Positions 46,378-58,096 of a stretch of DNA of 64,000 nt are shown piece by piece (position 1 is the first letter of the stretch; every line of letters starts with the position of its first letter). The translations under genes and the position numbers were made by a program. Below the pieces are notes generated by a model. That model had not been told where the DNA came from, searched no databases, and saw nothing but the letters and a program-made list of their open reading frames with translations. The DNA lies in assembly GCA_003116995.1 (NCBI GenBank), contig BDSL01000008.1:1240001-1304000 (forward strand). Reading direction: 5' to 3'. The DNA comes from Yamagishiella unicocca (Eukaryota > Chlorophyta > Chlorophyceae > Chlamydomonadales > Volvocaceae).

Positions 46378-47185
46378 GTCCCAGGCGGGCAATCGAAGGA
46401 ATGGCACTAAGATGTAGTCGGTTGCAATCCATTGCATCGCCAGGAAATCGCAAGGTCTAGCGTCGATAAGACTAGCACGCCATGCATCACCCACGTATAC
46501 GGTAAGGCCGGCGCATATCGCGGCTGATGCCACTTAGCATGGGTGGCAACTGAATAACAAGGAAATGTCCCAGCATTGATGTGAAGTTCTGTTCAGTGTG
46601 AAACATTCGGCGTGATCGCATTTACGCAAACCATGGCTTGAACATTCCCACTCGCGCTTCGGAACGTTTCCAGCTCATGTCGGCGACAGCTTATAAGCCC
46701 GAAGTGGAGGATCCCTAGCATTGAATAAAAACTATTGACCCAATGTTTGGGTTGTACTACTTGTTAAAGAGGGGCGGCTGTAGATCCCACTTCGCGGCAT
46801 GGCTTCATGGCATGGAGCATAAGATGGCAACATATGTATACCGGTATGGAGTTATTAAATCAAACAGAGAACCTTCCATGGAGACACCACACAGGCCTGG
46901 GTCCAGAAAACAAACAATCTGGAAGTTCCAGAGTCGTCCTGAAGCCGTGAGGGCCTTCGAGAATGCGGTTGTACTACTCGCTGCGCCTCGCAGATAAAGA
47001 GCTACACCTGCAACTGGACGTCACCACGACAATTTCGAAATCTGTAAGCTCAATCCCAGCAACCAACAATATAAGCCTTTAGTACAAGCCTTTAGGCCGC
47101 GAAGACTACGACACACCGACAGCACATCATCGCTTAGATTTCGACACACAAGTCAAACATTTTCAGGTCATCTAGATAGCCAACC
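46378..47185. other. 5' flank of the BAG gene
   Basis: AT-richer, repeat-poor sequence with no supported exon. The last few hundred bases before 47186 presumably hold the promoter and 5' UTR of the BAG-domain gene. No TATA box was assigned. Confidence 0.45.
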
Positions 47186-50100
47186 ATGTTTCGGATGGCC
47201 AGTCCTTGGGGAGGTTGGGGCTACGGTCCGCACCCTGACGACGACGACTCCCTTTCGTTTCCGTTTCAAGCCTTCTCGTCCCCCGCCGCACCTCAGCATA
47301 ATATTCGATCTTTCATTCCCATGGAAGACATGTTCTTTGAGGCGCCGCGCACGTACGCGCAGCCGGCCCACCGCGCGAACCGGTAAGCACGTTGACCCCT
47401 GCTCGACCTTGCCTTTGCCTCACGCATTGGATTTTCCATCTACGAAGGACACGTTCGAGAATATATCCGAATTCATTTGATTGGGAATTCGCTAACCATC
47501 CAACCATCCTCCGTCCATCGCAGGCAACCACCACCACCGGTGCCACATCCTGCGGCCGCTGCCTTCGTTCCCATCGACGCTCGCCAGCTGCGTGGACGGC
47601 CCGTCTTCGCCGCCCCAGCTGCCGCTGACCCTTACGCCAGCATGATCAATCCGTACGGTTTTCCGTACGCGCGGCGGCCAGCCCCTCCCGCCGCCGCCTA
47701 CACCGCAGCCGGAGCCCCACGCGCCACCCCACGGCACGTAGCCCGGGGCCACCCTCTCTTGTACGGCGAACTGTACGACACCACTAATCCGGCTGATGAC
47801 AGCGACGAAGACGCGGAGCCAGCCAGCTACTTCTCCCACCGGTCGCGGCAACAAGACGCGGCCAGAGCGCAGCGGCGAGCTCCGGGTGCTGGCGCCGGCA
47901 GCCGCCACCGTAAGGACGGGCCTGAAGATGAGACCCAGGGGGGGCTGGAAGTCGACGACAAGCGGAACCATGCCGGGTCCGGCACGGACACCAGCGATGT
48001 ATCAGAGGCGGAGCAGCAGGAGGCGATGTGGTTCTTCGATCCGCGGACGGGCCTGTGCTTCCGCGCCGCACCTACCAAGAAGACCTCCGCCCCCACCTCC
48101 GCGGCCTCCGCCGTCGCTGCCGCCGCTTCACAGCCACCCAAGTCTCCGGGCAAGGTCACATCGCAGCAGCCGGCGCCCTCCTCCCCTCCTCCCTCGACGC
48201 CACAGCCCCGATGCACAGCACCCACCGCCCGCCCCACGCACCCGGGGGCTGCCCAGCGGCCGGCGGCGGCAGCGGGGACCCGAGCCCCTGCCCCTGCCCC
48301 TGCCCCTGCGCCTGCCGCCCCAACTCGCATCCACGTCCTGACTGCTGATGCCGCGGCCGCCGGCACCCGTGTTCCCGTCACCACCATCAACAACACCAAC
48401 AACAACAACGCCGCTGCCAGCAGCAGGGATAAGGCCTCCGCCAGCCGCCCCCGGAAGCCCAACTCCTCCCTGGAGCGCCAGGACAGTACGGCGATTGTGA
48501 CCCGGCCGCCGATGGAGGTGACGCTGTCGAGGGGCCCCAGCGCGAACCTGCCCACAGCCTCCGCATCCGCATCCACCACCACCGCCGCCGCCGCCGCTAG
48601 CGCCGCCGCCGCCACCGTTACCTCCGCTGCTTTCAAGGCCGCCGCCGCCACCGCCGCCGCTGCTCCACCACCCGCTTCCAGCTTCTGGAAGCCCATGCGC
48701 GAGGGACCCTTCGCTACCGCCTCAACAGCGGCCGCCGCCTCCCCACCACGCATGACTCGCTCCCAGGTACGGTAAACCGGTCCACCCAAAGCATAAGCCC
48801 CAATGACAATTCCCCCTGCGTACCTTCCAGCAGCTATTGGTCCCGGGCCGCTTCGCCTCTACACCGCCCATCGTCCCTGCCGGCACCCCAACCTGCCGCA
48901 ACCACCAGCCCGCCGCCACCTACCCGTCATTGCACCACCGCCACCTACCCGTCATTGCACCACCGCCACCTACCCGTCATTGCACCACCGCCACCTACCC
49001 GTCATTGCACCACCGCCACCTACCCGTCATTGCACCACCGCCACCTACCCGTCATTGCACCACCGCCACCCACCCGTCATTGCACCACCGCCACCCACCC
49101 GTCATTGCACCACCAGCCACCCCTCCTCCCTTCCGTCCCCACATTGCTCTGAGGCCTAACCGCTCTCGTGTCCTTCCATGCACGTGTGTCTACGGCCCCC
49201 GATCCATCCGCCGCTCAGTGAAATCTTAACGTTTAACCGCGTTTTGAGCCACCGTACAAACCACCTACTCAACCCCCTTCCCGATCCATCTCCACCCGCA
49301 GGCCGCCCGCACGGTTCAGCGCTGGTGGCGCGGCTGGCGTCTGTGGCGCCACTCCGCCGCCCTGCGAGAGCTGGTGAGCGTCGCTGCGGCGGTCCGCGCC
49401 GCCTCCGCCCGCTTCTACCTCTACATGGGTGCCACCTCGGCCAACATCACCAACAAGCAGCACCTGGAGATCAACGAAATGGCCATGAGGGCGATTCTCA
49501 AGCTGGACAGGTGGGGGATGGATGGGTGGGTGGGTTGCGAGGGAAACCCCTAGTATACGAGTTTAAAACCGTTTGGGTGTGTGGGAGGTGGCGAGGAAAC
49601 CAACCCGTGTACACGACGTAGGAGACGGAGGAGAGACGGCGATTGGTGGGGGGAAGTGGGGGGTTGGGAGTGTGCGGGGGCCGCCCGGGAGGTCAGCGCT
49701 GCCTTGTTGTGTCTTGCGTTACGAAGAGCAGGGTGGTTGTGTCTTGCGTTACGAAGAGCAGGGTGGCTCGAGAGCAGCCACCTTTCCTCCCCGACAATAG
49801 ACATCCCTCGGCCCCGTGCCCAACCTGTCGAGCCGCCACACCTGTGCCCCCTGCACATTCCGCCAGACCTGGCCCCCCCCTGCCTATTCCGCCACACCTG
49901 CCCCCCCGGTCCCTCCCACCGCGCGCAGTATGGAGGGCATGCCGTCCGAGTTCCGCGCCCTACGGAAGCACCTCACGGCGCGAGCCCTGCGCCTCCAGGA
50001 CGAGGTGCTGGCCGCCTACACCAAGTCGGAGGCGCGACCGGCACTGGCGCGGGCCGCCAGTGAGGAGGCGGCGGCAGCGGCTGCGGCGGCTGCGGCTTCA

Positions 50101-50889
50101 GCGGCGGCAGCAGCGGCGGCGGCGCCGTCGGCCCACGAGATACGAGCTGAGGAAGCGGCAGCGGCGCCGACGGTCCCGGCAGCGGCGGCAGCAGCCGGTG
50201 CGGCGGCAGTCAGTGACGTCGCCGGCGCCGAAGGCAACCCTGGCAGCCCCGGCAGCACCGCCATCGACGCCGGTGCCGAAGGCAACTCTGGCAGCCCTGG
50301 CAGCACCGCCGTCGATTCCGTCATGGAGCTGGAAGACGGTGACGATGATAACAAGGACGGCGACGACAACGATGGCGACAAAGGCGACGGAGCCCCAGTC
50401 GCCGGCGCAGTCGACGTCATTCCAGCCCCCGACGCGGTCGACGCCGTTCCTGCAGCTGACGCAGCAGTGTCGTCCCCCGAAGCACCGGTCGCCGGCTCGA
50501 GCCCTGCCAGGGCCGACTTCGACGCGGATGCCACCGCTGCCACAGCCGTTGCCAGCAGCCTCCTTACAGCGGGGAGCGGGACACTGGCAGCTCCGGATGC
50601 TTTGGAGGTCCACCCGGACGCACAGTCGCCGCCGCCGCCGCCACCGTCGTCACCATCGTCGTCGTCGTCAGCCCTCCCGAGGGAGGAAAGCACGAGCAGC
50701 CAGCCGCGGCAGCTCCGTCTCTCCCGGCGTCCCCTTCAGGCCCGAGCCCGCAGGCTGCTGCTGCTGCTGCGCCGCTCAGCTGGAAAGGAGGCGCTTGCGG
50801 CTGCTGCACGAGAGCTGTCCCGAGGTGGCGGCGGCAGCCGCAGGACTGCCTCGGGGGCCGTGGTAGCGGCGACGGCACAGAAAGAGTAG
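47186..50889 (+). CDS. IQ-motif BAG-domain co-chaperone (BAG family regulator)
   Basis: Exons: 47186-47382, 47524-48766, 49302-49510, 49929-50889; phase closes, 869 aa. The N-terminal half is Pro/Ala-rich and disordered. An IQ motif sits at about residues 478-500 (RTVQRWWRGWRLWR), followed by a BAG domain (about 503-580): the EINEMAMRAILKLD helix, the splice junction to SMEGMPSEFRALRKHL, then RALRLQDEVLAAY. BAG domains bind the Hsp70 ATPase domain and promote nucleotide exchange; the IQ motif binds calmodulin. The IQ-then-BAG order is that of plant BAG5 to BAG7-type proteins, linking calcium to Hsp70 and stress or cell-death control. The C-terminal 270 residues are Ala/Asp-rich with repeats of the GNPGSPGSTAIDAGAEG type. 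No transmembrane segment or transit peptide was identified. It is convergent with the chloroplast-protein gene downstream. Confidence 0.82.
48919..49120. repeat. Eight-copy 25-bp minisatellite in BAG intron 2
   Basis: TACCCGTCATTGCACCACCG followed by CCACC is repeated eight times with almost no changes except TACCC to CACCC in the last two. It lies between the exons coding for the disordered region and the IQ motif. Confidence 0.93.
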
Positions 50890-52298
50890 CGGCTTGTATG
50901 ATGAGAAGGGTAGCTGAGGCGGGATGGTAGAATGGTTATAGGGCTGTAGGGCCAAGGATGGAGGGAGCTGTTCGCTGCGTGACGTCTTAACCCGTCTTAA
51001 CCCGGGCGTGGCAGCGAAGAGGTGGACGGTTTGCCTCGCACACACTAGGGGGGACAGGTGAAGAGATGTCAGGTATTACGCCGATCTGGCGCTATCGAGC
51101 TGATGTGTGTGTAGGTTTCGCGCGCGTCATCGCCATACATTGCCTGTGGGATTATCGGATCGAAGCTGATGGCGGCAGCGCCACGGCAGCTGCAGGATGA
51201 GGGTCTGATGCGGCGATGCGGAACATGTGTTAGTTAGGAAGGACGTGATCCCTGATGGGTCAGGTAGCACGTGGCCAATATGAGATTCGACGCTAGGTTC
51301 GTCAACGGGCATGCCTGGCTTTCCTAGTCTGACAGTTTACAAGCGTGGTGCTGCTGAAAATATGCTTGCTGCTGCACATTTTGGTGTGATGTTGCACTCT
51401 TGCGCCGACGAAATGAGAAATTAAATGCTAAAAATGGCGGTTACAAGGATGTAAACCATCCCGATCTGAAACCTGAGACACTTCTTCCTTCAAATGAATC
51501 TGTGAAGGTTATGTAACATACGTGCAAAACTATTGTTGCCCACTAAACTTGTGTCAGGCATAACTGGTCCGGTGACAAGGCGCCAAACACCCATAGCCTT
51601 CGCCAAAACCAATGTCCGGGGAAAACTGTTCTGATGCCCGAAACGCAGCGAAACAGGGCATGGAGGCGGCGCATACCTCTCTCACCATAAGCACCAAAAC
51701 ATCAGACCAAGAGATTGAGTTCTATTTAAACAAGCCGCACACGAGCCGCGTCCAGCCCGCTGTTGCTACCAAATCAAAACTCAACAGCGGGCCAAGCTCT
51801 CCATCTCTCGTGCCGACACCAACTGAGCTGCATCAGGCAGCAGCCTGAGGCCCCTGCCAGACGCCTCCCGAATGCTGGGGGCAGCAACCCGGCAAGCAAA
51901 CGCGCCAGACGCCACACGTTAAGCCAGCCAATTTATCAGCCCGTCAAAACGCGCAAAACTCGCTTTCGTCGCCAAAAACTCGCGCACAGCCAAACCCCAA
52001 AGCCCCACCCTCAGGCATAACCCCAAACCCCCACCCTCAGGCATAAGGGTGAGAAGGAGGGGGCCGTGTGTGGCCGAGGGGGCCGTGTGTGGCCGAGGTG
52101 GAGCTCCTCAGACACCACCTCGAAAACACCGCCCCGCCCCCCCCCCGCGCCTCATCCGCTGGGATCTGCGCTGCCATCGCGGCTGCTGCCATCGCAGCAG
52201 TGGCCTTTTCTGACGCCTCTGCAGTGCAGACCGACTGCATGGCGGCAGACGTTCCGCAGGTAGCTACAGCCTGTGCTGCTCTGCCGACGGTCTGTCGT
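50890..52298. other. Convergent intergenic region
   Basis: It contains the 3' UTRs of the BAG gene and of the minus-strand chloroplast-protein gene. A short perfect hairpin, GCCCGCTGTTG...CAACAGCGGGC, lies at about 51756-51793. A 79-codon frame at 51612-51848 has no recognisable motif, and I do not call it a gene. Confidence 0.45.
51441..51454. terminator. Back-to-back polyadenylation signals TTACA...TGTAA
   Basis: The sequence GGTTACAAGGATGTAAACC carries TGTAA on the plus strand (51450-51454) and TGTAA on the minus strand (TTACA, 51441-51445), four bases apart. It lies between two convergent genes, 561 bp after the BAG stop and about 850 bp after the stop of the minus-strand gene. It could serve both. 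Confidence 0.4.
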
Positions 52299-53187
52299 CT
52301 ACCTGTAGACCGAGACGTCGATGTAGCCAGCGCCCACAGCGATGGCCAGGAAGATGAAGGGGAAGAGAATGGCAAGGATGCCGATGATGGCAAGAGGGTC
52401 CTGACGGGCGGGAGGGGAAGAGCGGGAGAGCCAGGAAGAATTCAGCTAGTTGAGGAAAGCAGCGGGGAGGCGGGAGGGGGCGCGTTAGATGGACAGGGTG
52501 CAGATGGTGTCCTTGGTGACAGCGGCCTGGCTGGGCTCGGCTACCGTAATTGCTTACCTTCAGGGGGTTAGCGCCCGCTTGCTCGCTCTTCGCAGACCAG
52601 TACTGCTCCGGCTCGGCCTCGCGAGAGATGTACTTCTTCCCGCTCGTGGTGCCGCTCGGGGTGCCTGAGGTGCGCGGGGGGTCGAAGATTGACCAGGACA
52701 TAACAACATGGACAGGTCAGCAACAGGCGTCATAGAACGCCAGTCGGCGGATCAACCAGGACGTGAGTCGCAAAGCCTCATGTTAAAGGAGGTTCTGGCA
52801 TGGATAATCGGGCCATATAGCGGCAGGTTCCAAGGCCAACGACTGGCGGCCCACATGGCAATATTGTTAATGTCACATCTACGTTACCCGTGTGGGGTAT
52901 GGAATCCATGCCATCCTTTTGGATATGATGGGATGAGCACAACCCCAGATCGCAGTCTTGTGCCGCTTGCAAGGCAGACCCGATGTGTGGCTAATGTTAC
53001 CCGACCAATGCGAAACCCTGCAACCCGCGCAAGCCAGCCAATCAATCTCACCTGGCTTGCCGTCGGGCCCGAGCAGCGCCTTCGCGCAAAGGGAGCGGCG
53101 CGACCGAGCCGGCTGGGAAACGGCCTCCGAGCGAACGCCGCGCCGAGCGACGGCGGCGGAGGCGGGCTTGGCAGCGAGCATGGACAT
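52299..53187 (-). CDS. Small chloroplast-targeted single-helix membrane protein
   Basis: Minus-strand exons: 53187-53052, 52664-52558 and 52400-52299; phase closes, 114 aa. Residues 1 to about 37 form a typical algal chloroplast transit peptide (MSMLAAKPASAAVARRGV..., rich in Ala, Ser and Arg, no acidic residue before 21, ending near SLCAKALLG). The mature part is hydrophilic (SGKKYISREAEPEQYWSAKS...ANPLKDP). It is followed by one membrane helix (LAIIGILAILFPFIFLAIAV, about 84-103) and a short tail, GAGYIDVSVYR. This is the build of a thylakoid or envelope one-helix protein of the kind seen among small photosystem and assembly subunits. I do not recognise the family. The short acceptor-donor exons and closed frame make the gene itself secure. 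It shares a divergent promoter with the LanC-like gene. Confidence 0.8.
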
Positions 53188-53532
53188 GATTGATGACGGT
53201 TATTAAAAATATGATGTGCAACTGAAGGTTTGTGGACAGCTAATATGAGCAGCTGAGGGTCATGCCGTACGAAAACGCCTGGCGCCAACACGAAGCGAGT
53301 CCCCCGCCACACACACAGCAAGAAGCCTGATTGACATGAAGACGCGATACAGGGAATCTCTTGTGGCAAGCTTTACACTGCGTCCTTGTGGGCTTTCGAT
53401 TACATGACCATTCGTCCATTTTAGTCCGAAACCAATGATCCAGTTCCACCGGTATGCCCAGCGCAACCTCCCTAGTCTTACCTGCTAAGTTTCCTACATC
53501 GCGCGAGCGTGGCGCATCGTTTTAGGCGGGCC
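53188..53532. promoter_or_regulatory. Divergent promoter region
   Basis: The 345 bp between the two start codons contains no exon. It must hold 5' UTRs and promoters for both the chloroplast protein (leftward) and the LanC-like protein (rightward). An AT-rich patch (GGTTATTAAAAATATGATG) lies 14-32 bp from the leftward ATG, within what would be its 5' UTR. I can define no further element. Confidence 0.55.
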
Positions 53533-56500
53533 ATGACCGACACACGTCACTTCCGAAACGCGCTGCCCGACTACCTACAGCCCTACGGCGCAGGAGTACC
53601 CCAGCATGTTGCCTCCACGGCGGCTGAATCAGCCGTGCCGCGTGCGGCGCTCCTTAGTTTGTTCCAAGAGACGTTGGATGCCGTTCAAGGTTACCGCACG
53701 AACAACCCAACGATATATACGGGTATGCCGCTTGCTTGGGTTCACAGGAAGCGCCTAAGCACACGTGCCTTTAGCTGGGGTCATCGTCTCGCGCGAATAG
53801 GTTGACCGGTCAAGACCCAGGGGTCGGGGTCTTCAGAAGATGTCAGAAGGGCGCAAGAGCGCCCCAGGGGCGCGAGTCCATGGTGCTGTCGCCTGTGTTT
53901 ACGGCAGCCGTGGCGATAGCGACCGACAGCGACGAGGATTGGCTCGGAACCGCACCGCCGCCAACCGACACATTCTCTCCCCCTTAACTACCAACCAACC
54001 AACTCAAAACTGCCGCCAGGATCTGCCGGAGTCGCCTTCGCGCTGTGGCACTGCCGCCGCAGTCTGCGGCTGCACTGTCGCCAGTACTCGCACCAGCAGC
54101 CGTCTGACGCCGCCGCCACCACCGCCGCCGCCGCCGCCACCCCGGCGGGCCCCGCCACCGTCGCGGCCAGTGACCTGACGGTGACGCTGCTGGCGGCGGC
54201 GAGGGAGCTCAGTCGGGCCGCCGCCAAGGCGCTGACGGGGCCCAAGGGTATGGCACTGGCCCGGGGGCCGCGCGCCGCCAGCCTGCTCGACGGCGCCGCC
54301 GGGGTGCACCTGACGGCGGCGCTCGTACTGCACGACGCGGCGGAGGTGGCGGCGGCGGAGGAGGAGGAGGAGGCGGCGGCGGCGGCGCTGCGGCTGGAGA
54401 GGGATGACCACGTGCGGTCGTTTTTGGACGCCTACCCGGTGGGGCGCTGCAGTGGGAAGGACCCGGGGGGGTTTGCGAGGAAGACCCGTGTACGAAAGGA
54501 AAACCGTTTGGAACAGACGGGGAGGAAGGGGGGGGTGCAACAAAGACCGAGGGGGTTTGCAGGAACGAACGGGGGGGGGAGATTGTACGGCGGTTTGTAG
54601 GTTAGATTGGGGTGTAGGGGTGAAGGGACGGGGGTGGAAGACGTGAAGGGGTGAGCGGATGCGCTCGACGGGGCGGACTTGTAAACTGGGTTTCGGAGCG
54701 GGGTACCCCGTTTTCATGACATTGCGTGGCAGCCATGGAGCCTCTTGGCCCTTGGCGTTACTGATGTCGCGCTCGCTGTGCGCCGGCGCCGCGTGTGTGT
54801 GTGTGCGTGTGTGCGCATGTGTATGCTGTAAAACCCCTTCCCCCCTCTGCCACCAGGCCTCGCCCTCGCTCAAATTCCCCGCCGCCCGCACCCCTCTACC
54901 GCATCGCCCCCCGCGCGTCGCCGTCAGGAAGCCATGGACAGCGAGAACGACGAGTACCTGTACGGCAGGGCGGGATACCTGCAGGTGCGACATGTCGTAC
55001 AGGCCTGCGTCGTCGTGGCCCCCCCTGGGCAGCCCCCTGGCAAGATACCCGCTCGCCCGCCCCTCCCCGCTATACCGTACCCCCCCCTCGTCCCCCCCCC
55101 TCTCACCCCCCCGCCACCCCTCCCTCACACCCCCCTCCCCCTTCTCACCCCCCCTCACACCCCCTCAGGGCGCCCAGCTGCTCAACGCGCAGCTCGGTCC
55201 CGGCACGGTTCCTGACGAGGTGGTCGAGGGGGTGGCGACGGAGATGCTCGAGTCGGGTGGGTGATCGCGGAAGGGTTGAGGTTGTTGGGTGCATGCATGG
55301 TGTGGGTGGCGGGCGCCTGAGTGGCTGCGGCGGCAGCAGCGGCGGCAGCGGCGCCCCCTTCCGCCCCAAACCCAACCTCCCCCCTCCCCTCCCCTCCTCT
55401 CCCCCCCCTGTCACCCAACTCACGCCCCCAGGTCGGGACCTCGCCAGCCGCCTGCGCTGGCGGCGCACCGACCTGCCGCCGCCGCCGCTGTTCTACATGT
55501 GGCCAGGAGGGGACAGGGGGGAGCCGTACCTGGGGGCGGCGCATGGCATGATGGGTGGGTGGCGGGCTGGCTGGGCTGGCTGGGGTTACAATAATAGGTG
55601 GGGTGGCTGGGGTTACAATAATAGCTGGGGTGGGTGGGGTGGGTGGGCGGCTAGCTGGGCGAGGAGCTGGGCAATAGGGCTTCCCCCGTCCCGTGCATGT
55701 ACGGCACTTGGGCTTCCCAATGCTAGGTGGCGTGCGCCTGGGAGGGTTTGTGCCGCCAGCCAGTCGCAGCCAACAGCGGCCCCGCCCCCTTCGCTTTCCG
55801 ATCCCTTTACACAGCCCCTTCCCTGTCCCCGCCCCACGCGCCCGCCCGGGCTGGACTGGGGTCCGCGGTCCACCCTCCGACCGGCCCACCACGTCCTCAC
55901 GCGTGCCCACTGAGCCAGTGCGGAACGCCTGGTCGTCGTGTCTGATTCTTTTGCCTCACGTGCCCAATACCCGTTTCTGCGCTCCCTCCCCCCCGCCCTG
56001 CTGCTGCTGCCCCGCAGGCATCTTGTTCACGCTGCTGCATGTGCGACCCGTGCTTCAGCAGCATGCGGACGACCTCCGAGCCAGCCTGGCGTGAGTACCG
56101 TAACTCCCACGGAGGGCGGGAAGGGGTCGGGGTGTGTGTGTGCGGGGGGGGGGCAGTTGTATTCCTGATGCGGCAGAGATGCAAACATAAAGGGTGTCGG
56201 TGAAGGTCCGAGTGGCCCCTCGTGGTGGGTGGGTGGGTATGAGAGGGAGGGTGCGGAGGTCGTACCCTCACCCCCACCCTGACCCCGGGTTACCTCGCAC
56301 CGGCCCGCTCTGGAGGTAACCCTGTGTCGTGTAACCGGGTCCTCTCCCCCCCCGCCCTTTGCCGCTCTCTGCCCTTCTCTTTCCCCGCCACCCCCTCCTC
56401 CCCCTTCACCTCCTCCCCCTCCCCTCCTCCGCCTCCCCTCCCGCGGGGGCTTCAGGTACGTTGCCTCCCACGAGACCGACGCAGCGGGTTGCAGCAGCCG

Positions 56501-58096
56501 GGGCGGCCACTACCCCACCCGCCTGGCCGTCACGCCGTCAGAGGCAGCGGAGCGGCACGGGGGCGGCAAAGTGCTGGTGCACTGGTGCCACGGGGCTCCA
56601 GGGGCGGTGTTCATGTGGTGTAAGGCCCACCAGGTGGGGTGAGGGGCGCGGGAGGGGAGGGGAGGGAGAGGAGGGAAGGGAGAAGGAGGAGGAGGTGAAG
56701 GGGGAAGAGGGGGAGGTGAAGTGGAAAGGAGAAGGGGGAAGCAGGGAAGGGGGGGGCTGCAGGATGACGAGGAATCCATTGTCGCGGCTCTCTTGCCGCC
56801 ATAAGGCCCTGCGCACCCTGTAACCGGTCCGCAGGGCCTCATTGCGGCATCAGAACCGAGCACCCACGCCGCCAGCCATGCAGTGCCTCCATTCGCCCAC
56901 CCCCCCTTAAAAACGCGTGCTCCAACCGTCCGCAAGCTAGGAGGCTTACTCCTCCCCCCCCCCCGGCACTCTCCTCCGTCGCAGTGTGCGCTCCCTCGCT
57001 GCCCACTACCCTCCGGGACCCCCTCCCCCTCTGTCACCTCACCAGCTCCCGGCATACCGGTACCCTCTCTCCGCGCTCCCTGCTGCCCGCAGGTCTTCGG
57101 CGAGCCCTCCTACCTGGCCGCAGCGGAGCGGGCGGGCGAGGTGGTCTGGCAGCTGGGGCTGCTGAAGAAGGGTCACGGGCTGTGCCACGGAACCAGGTGG
57201 GGGCCGCACGCGCAATTGCACATGACCGCTGCTGTGGGGTTGCTGTGGGGTTGCTGTGCCCTCGGGGCTTGGCCATTTGGTTGATACACACCTTCTCAGC
57301 GCACCCACCTAGGCAGCCCCCGGGTGGGTCATGTGCCCACCTGCCGCCTCGTGTTTGCGGGACGTGCTGCCATTCTCCCCACCAATGCCACCCTCTCCCC
57401 CCCCCCTCCCCCCTCGAACCCCCTCCCCCCTCAGCGGTAACGCCTACGCCCTCCTGGCGCTGCACCGGGCCACTGGCGGCCAGCCGCGGTGGCTCCATAG
57501 GGCCCGCATGTTCGCCCAGCACATCGGCAGCAGCGAAGGACGGGCCGTGTACGATACCCCAGACAGGTGGGGCAACCGAGTTAGGTTTGGGTGGAGGGTT
57601 GAGAGGACGTTCATGGATGGGTGGGTGGAGGGTGGGGGTGAGGACGGCAGCGCTATCATCCAGTTTTCTGGTGGAGGCAGGCCAAGCCGGACAAGGTGAG
57701 GACAAGGAACAGATCGAGGCGCACCGCAACTCAGTGATCTTGATTTGACATGTGAGGCATGACGTCCAGGTCCGATCCCCAGCCCCATGACCCGGGGCGG
57801 TCCGTGGCCGAGATCTTGATCTCGATGCCCTCCCCACACCTTGCCTGGAGTCTTGGTCTTGCCTGGAGTCTTGGTCTTGCCTTGGTCTTGCCTGTGGGTC
57901 CTCCTCAAGTACCCAGTACCCACCGGGGCAGCTGGCGACGACTGCCTTGACGCCGGCCCGCCGCACTGCTGACCTCCCGTGCAGGCCCCTGTCGCTGTAC
58001 GAGGGGCGCGGAGGGGCGCTGTGCCTGCTGGCGGACCTGCTGGCGGACGACGGCGGCTCCGCGGGGGCCCGCTTCCCAGCCTTTGAGCTGCCGTGA
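53533..58096 (+). CDS. LanC-like protein (eukaryotic LANCL/GCR2-type)
   Basis: Exons: 53533-53689, 54020-54438, 54928-54984, 55169-55256, 55432-55554, 56018-56090, 56456-56633, 57093-57196, 57435-57566, 57985-58096. Phase closes, 480 aa. The alpha/alpha-barrel LanC repeats are visible: YLYGRAGYL, GAAHGMMGILFTLL, LVHWCHGAPGAVFMW, GLCHGTSGNAYALL and LSLYEGRGGALCLL. The three zinc ligands of the family are present: C350 (HWCHG) and C396-H397 (LCHG). Bacterial LanC cyclises lantibiotics; eukaryotic LANCL proteins join glutathione to dehydroamino-acid sites in damaged proteins, and the conserved metal site suggests this enzyme is active. There is no lantibiotic-type precursor or dehydratase nearby. 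An unusual Ala/Glu-rich insertion lies at about residues 80-185, before the first repeat. Cytosolic location is likely. Two introns carry forward family B and D repeats after their donors (54470-54520, 55583-55630). Confidence 0.9.
54470..54520 (+). repeat. Family B intronic repeat, forward copy after a donor
   Basis: TTTGCGAGGAAGACCCGTGT, then ACGAAAGGAAAACCGTTTGG, begins about 30 bp after the donor at 54439. It differs from family A mainly in GTGTACG for GTGGATG. Confidence 0.85.
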
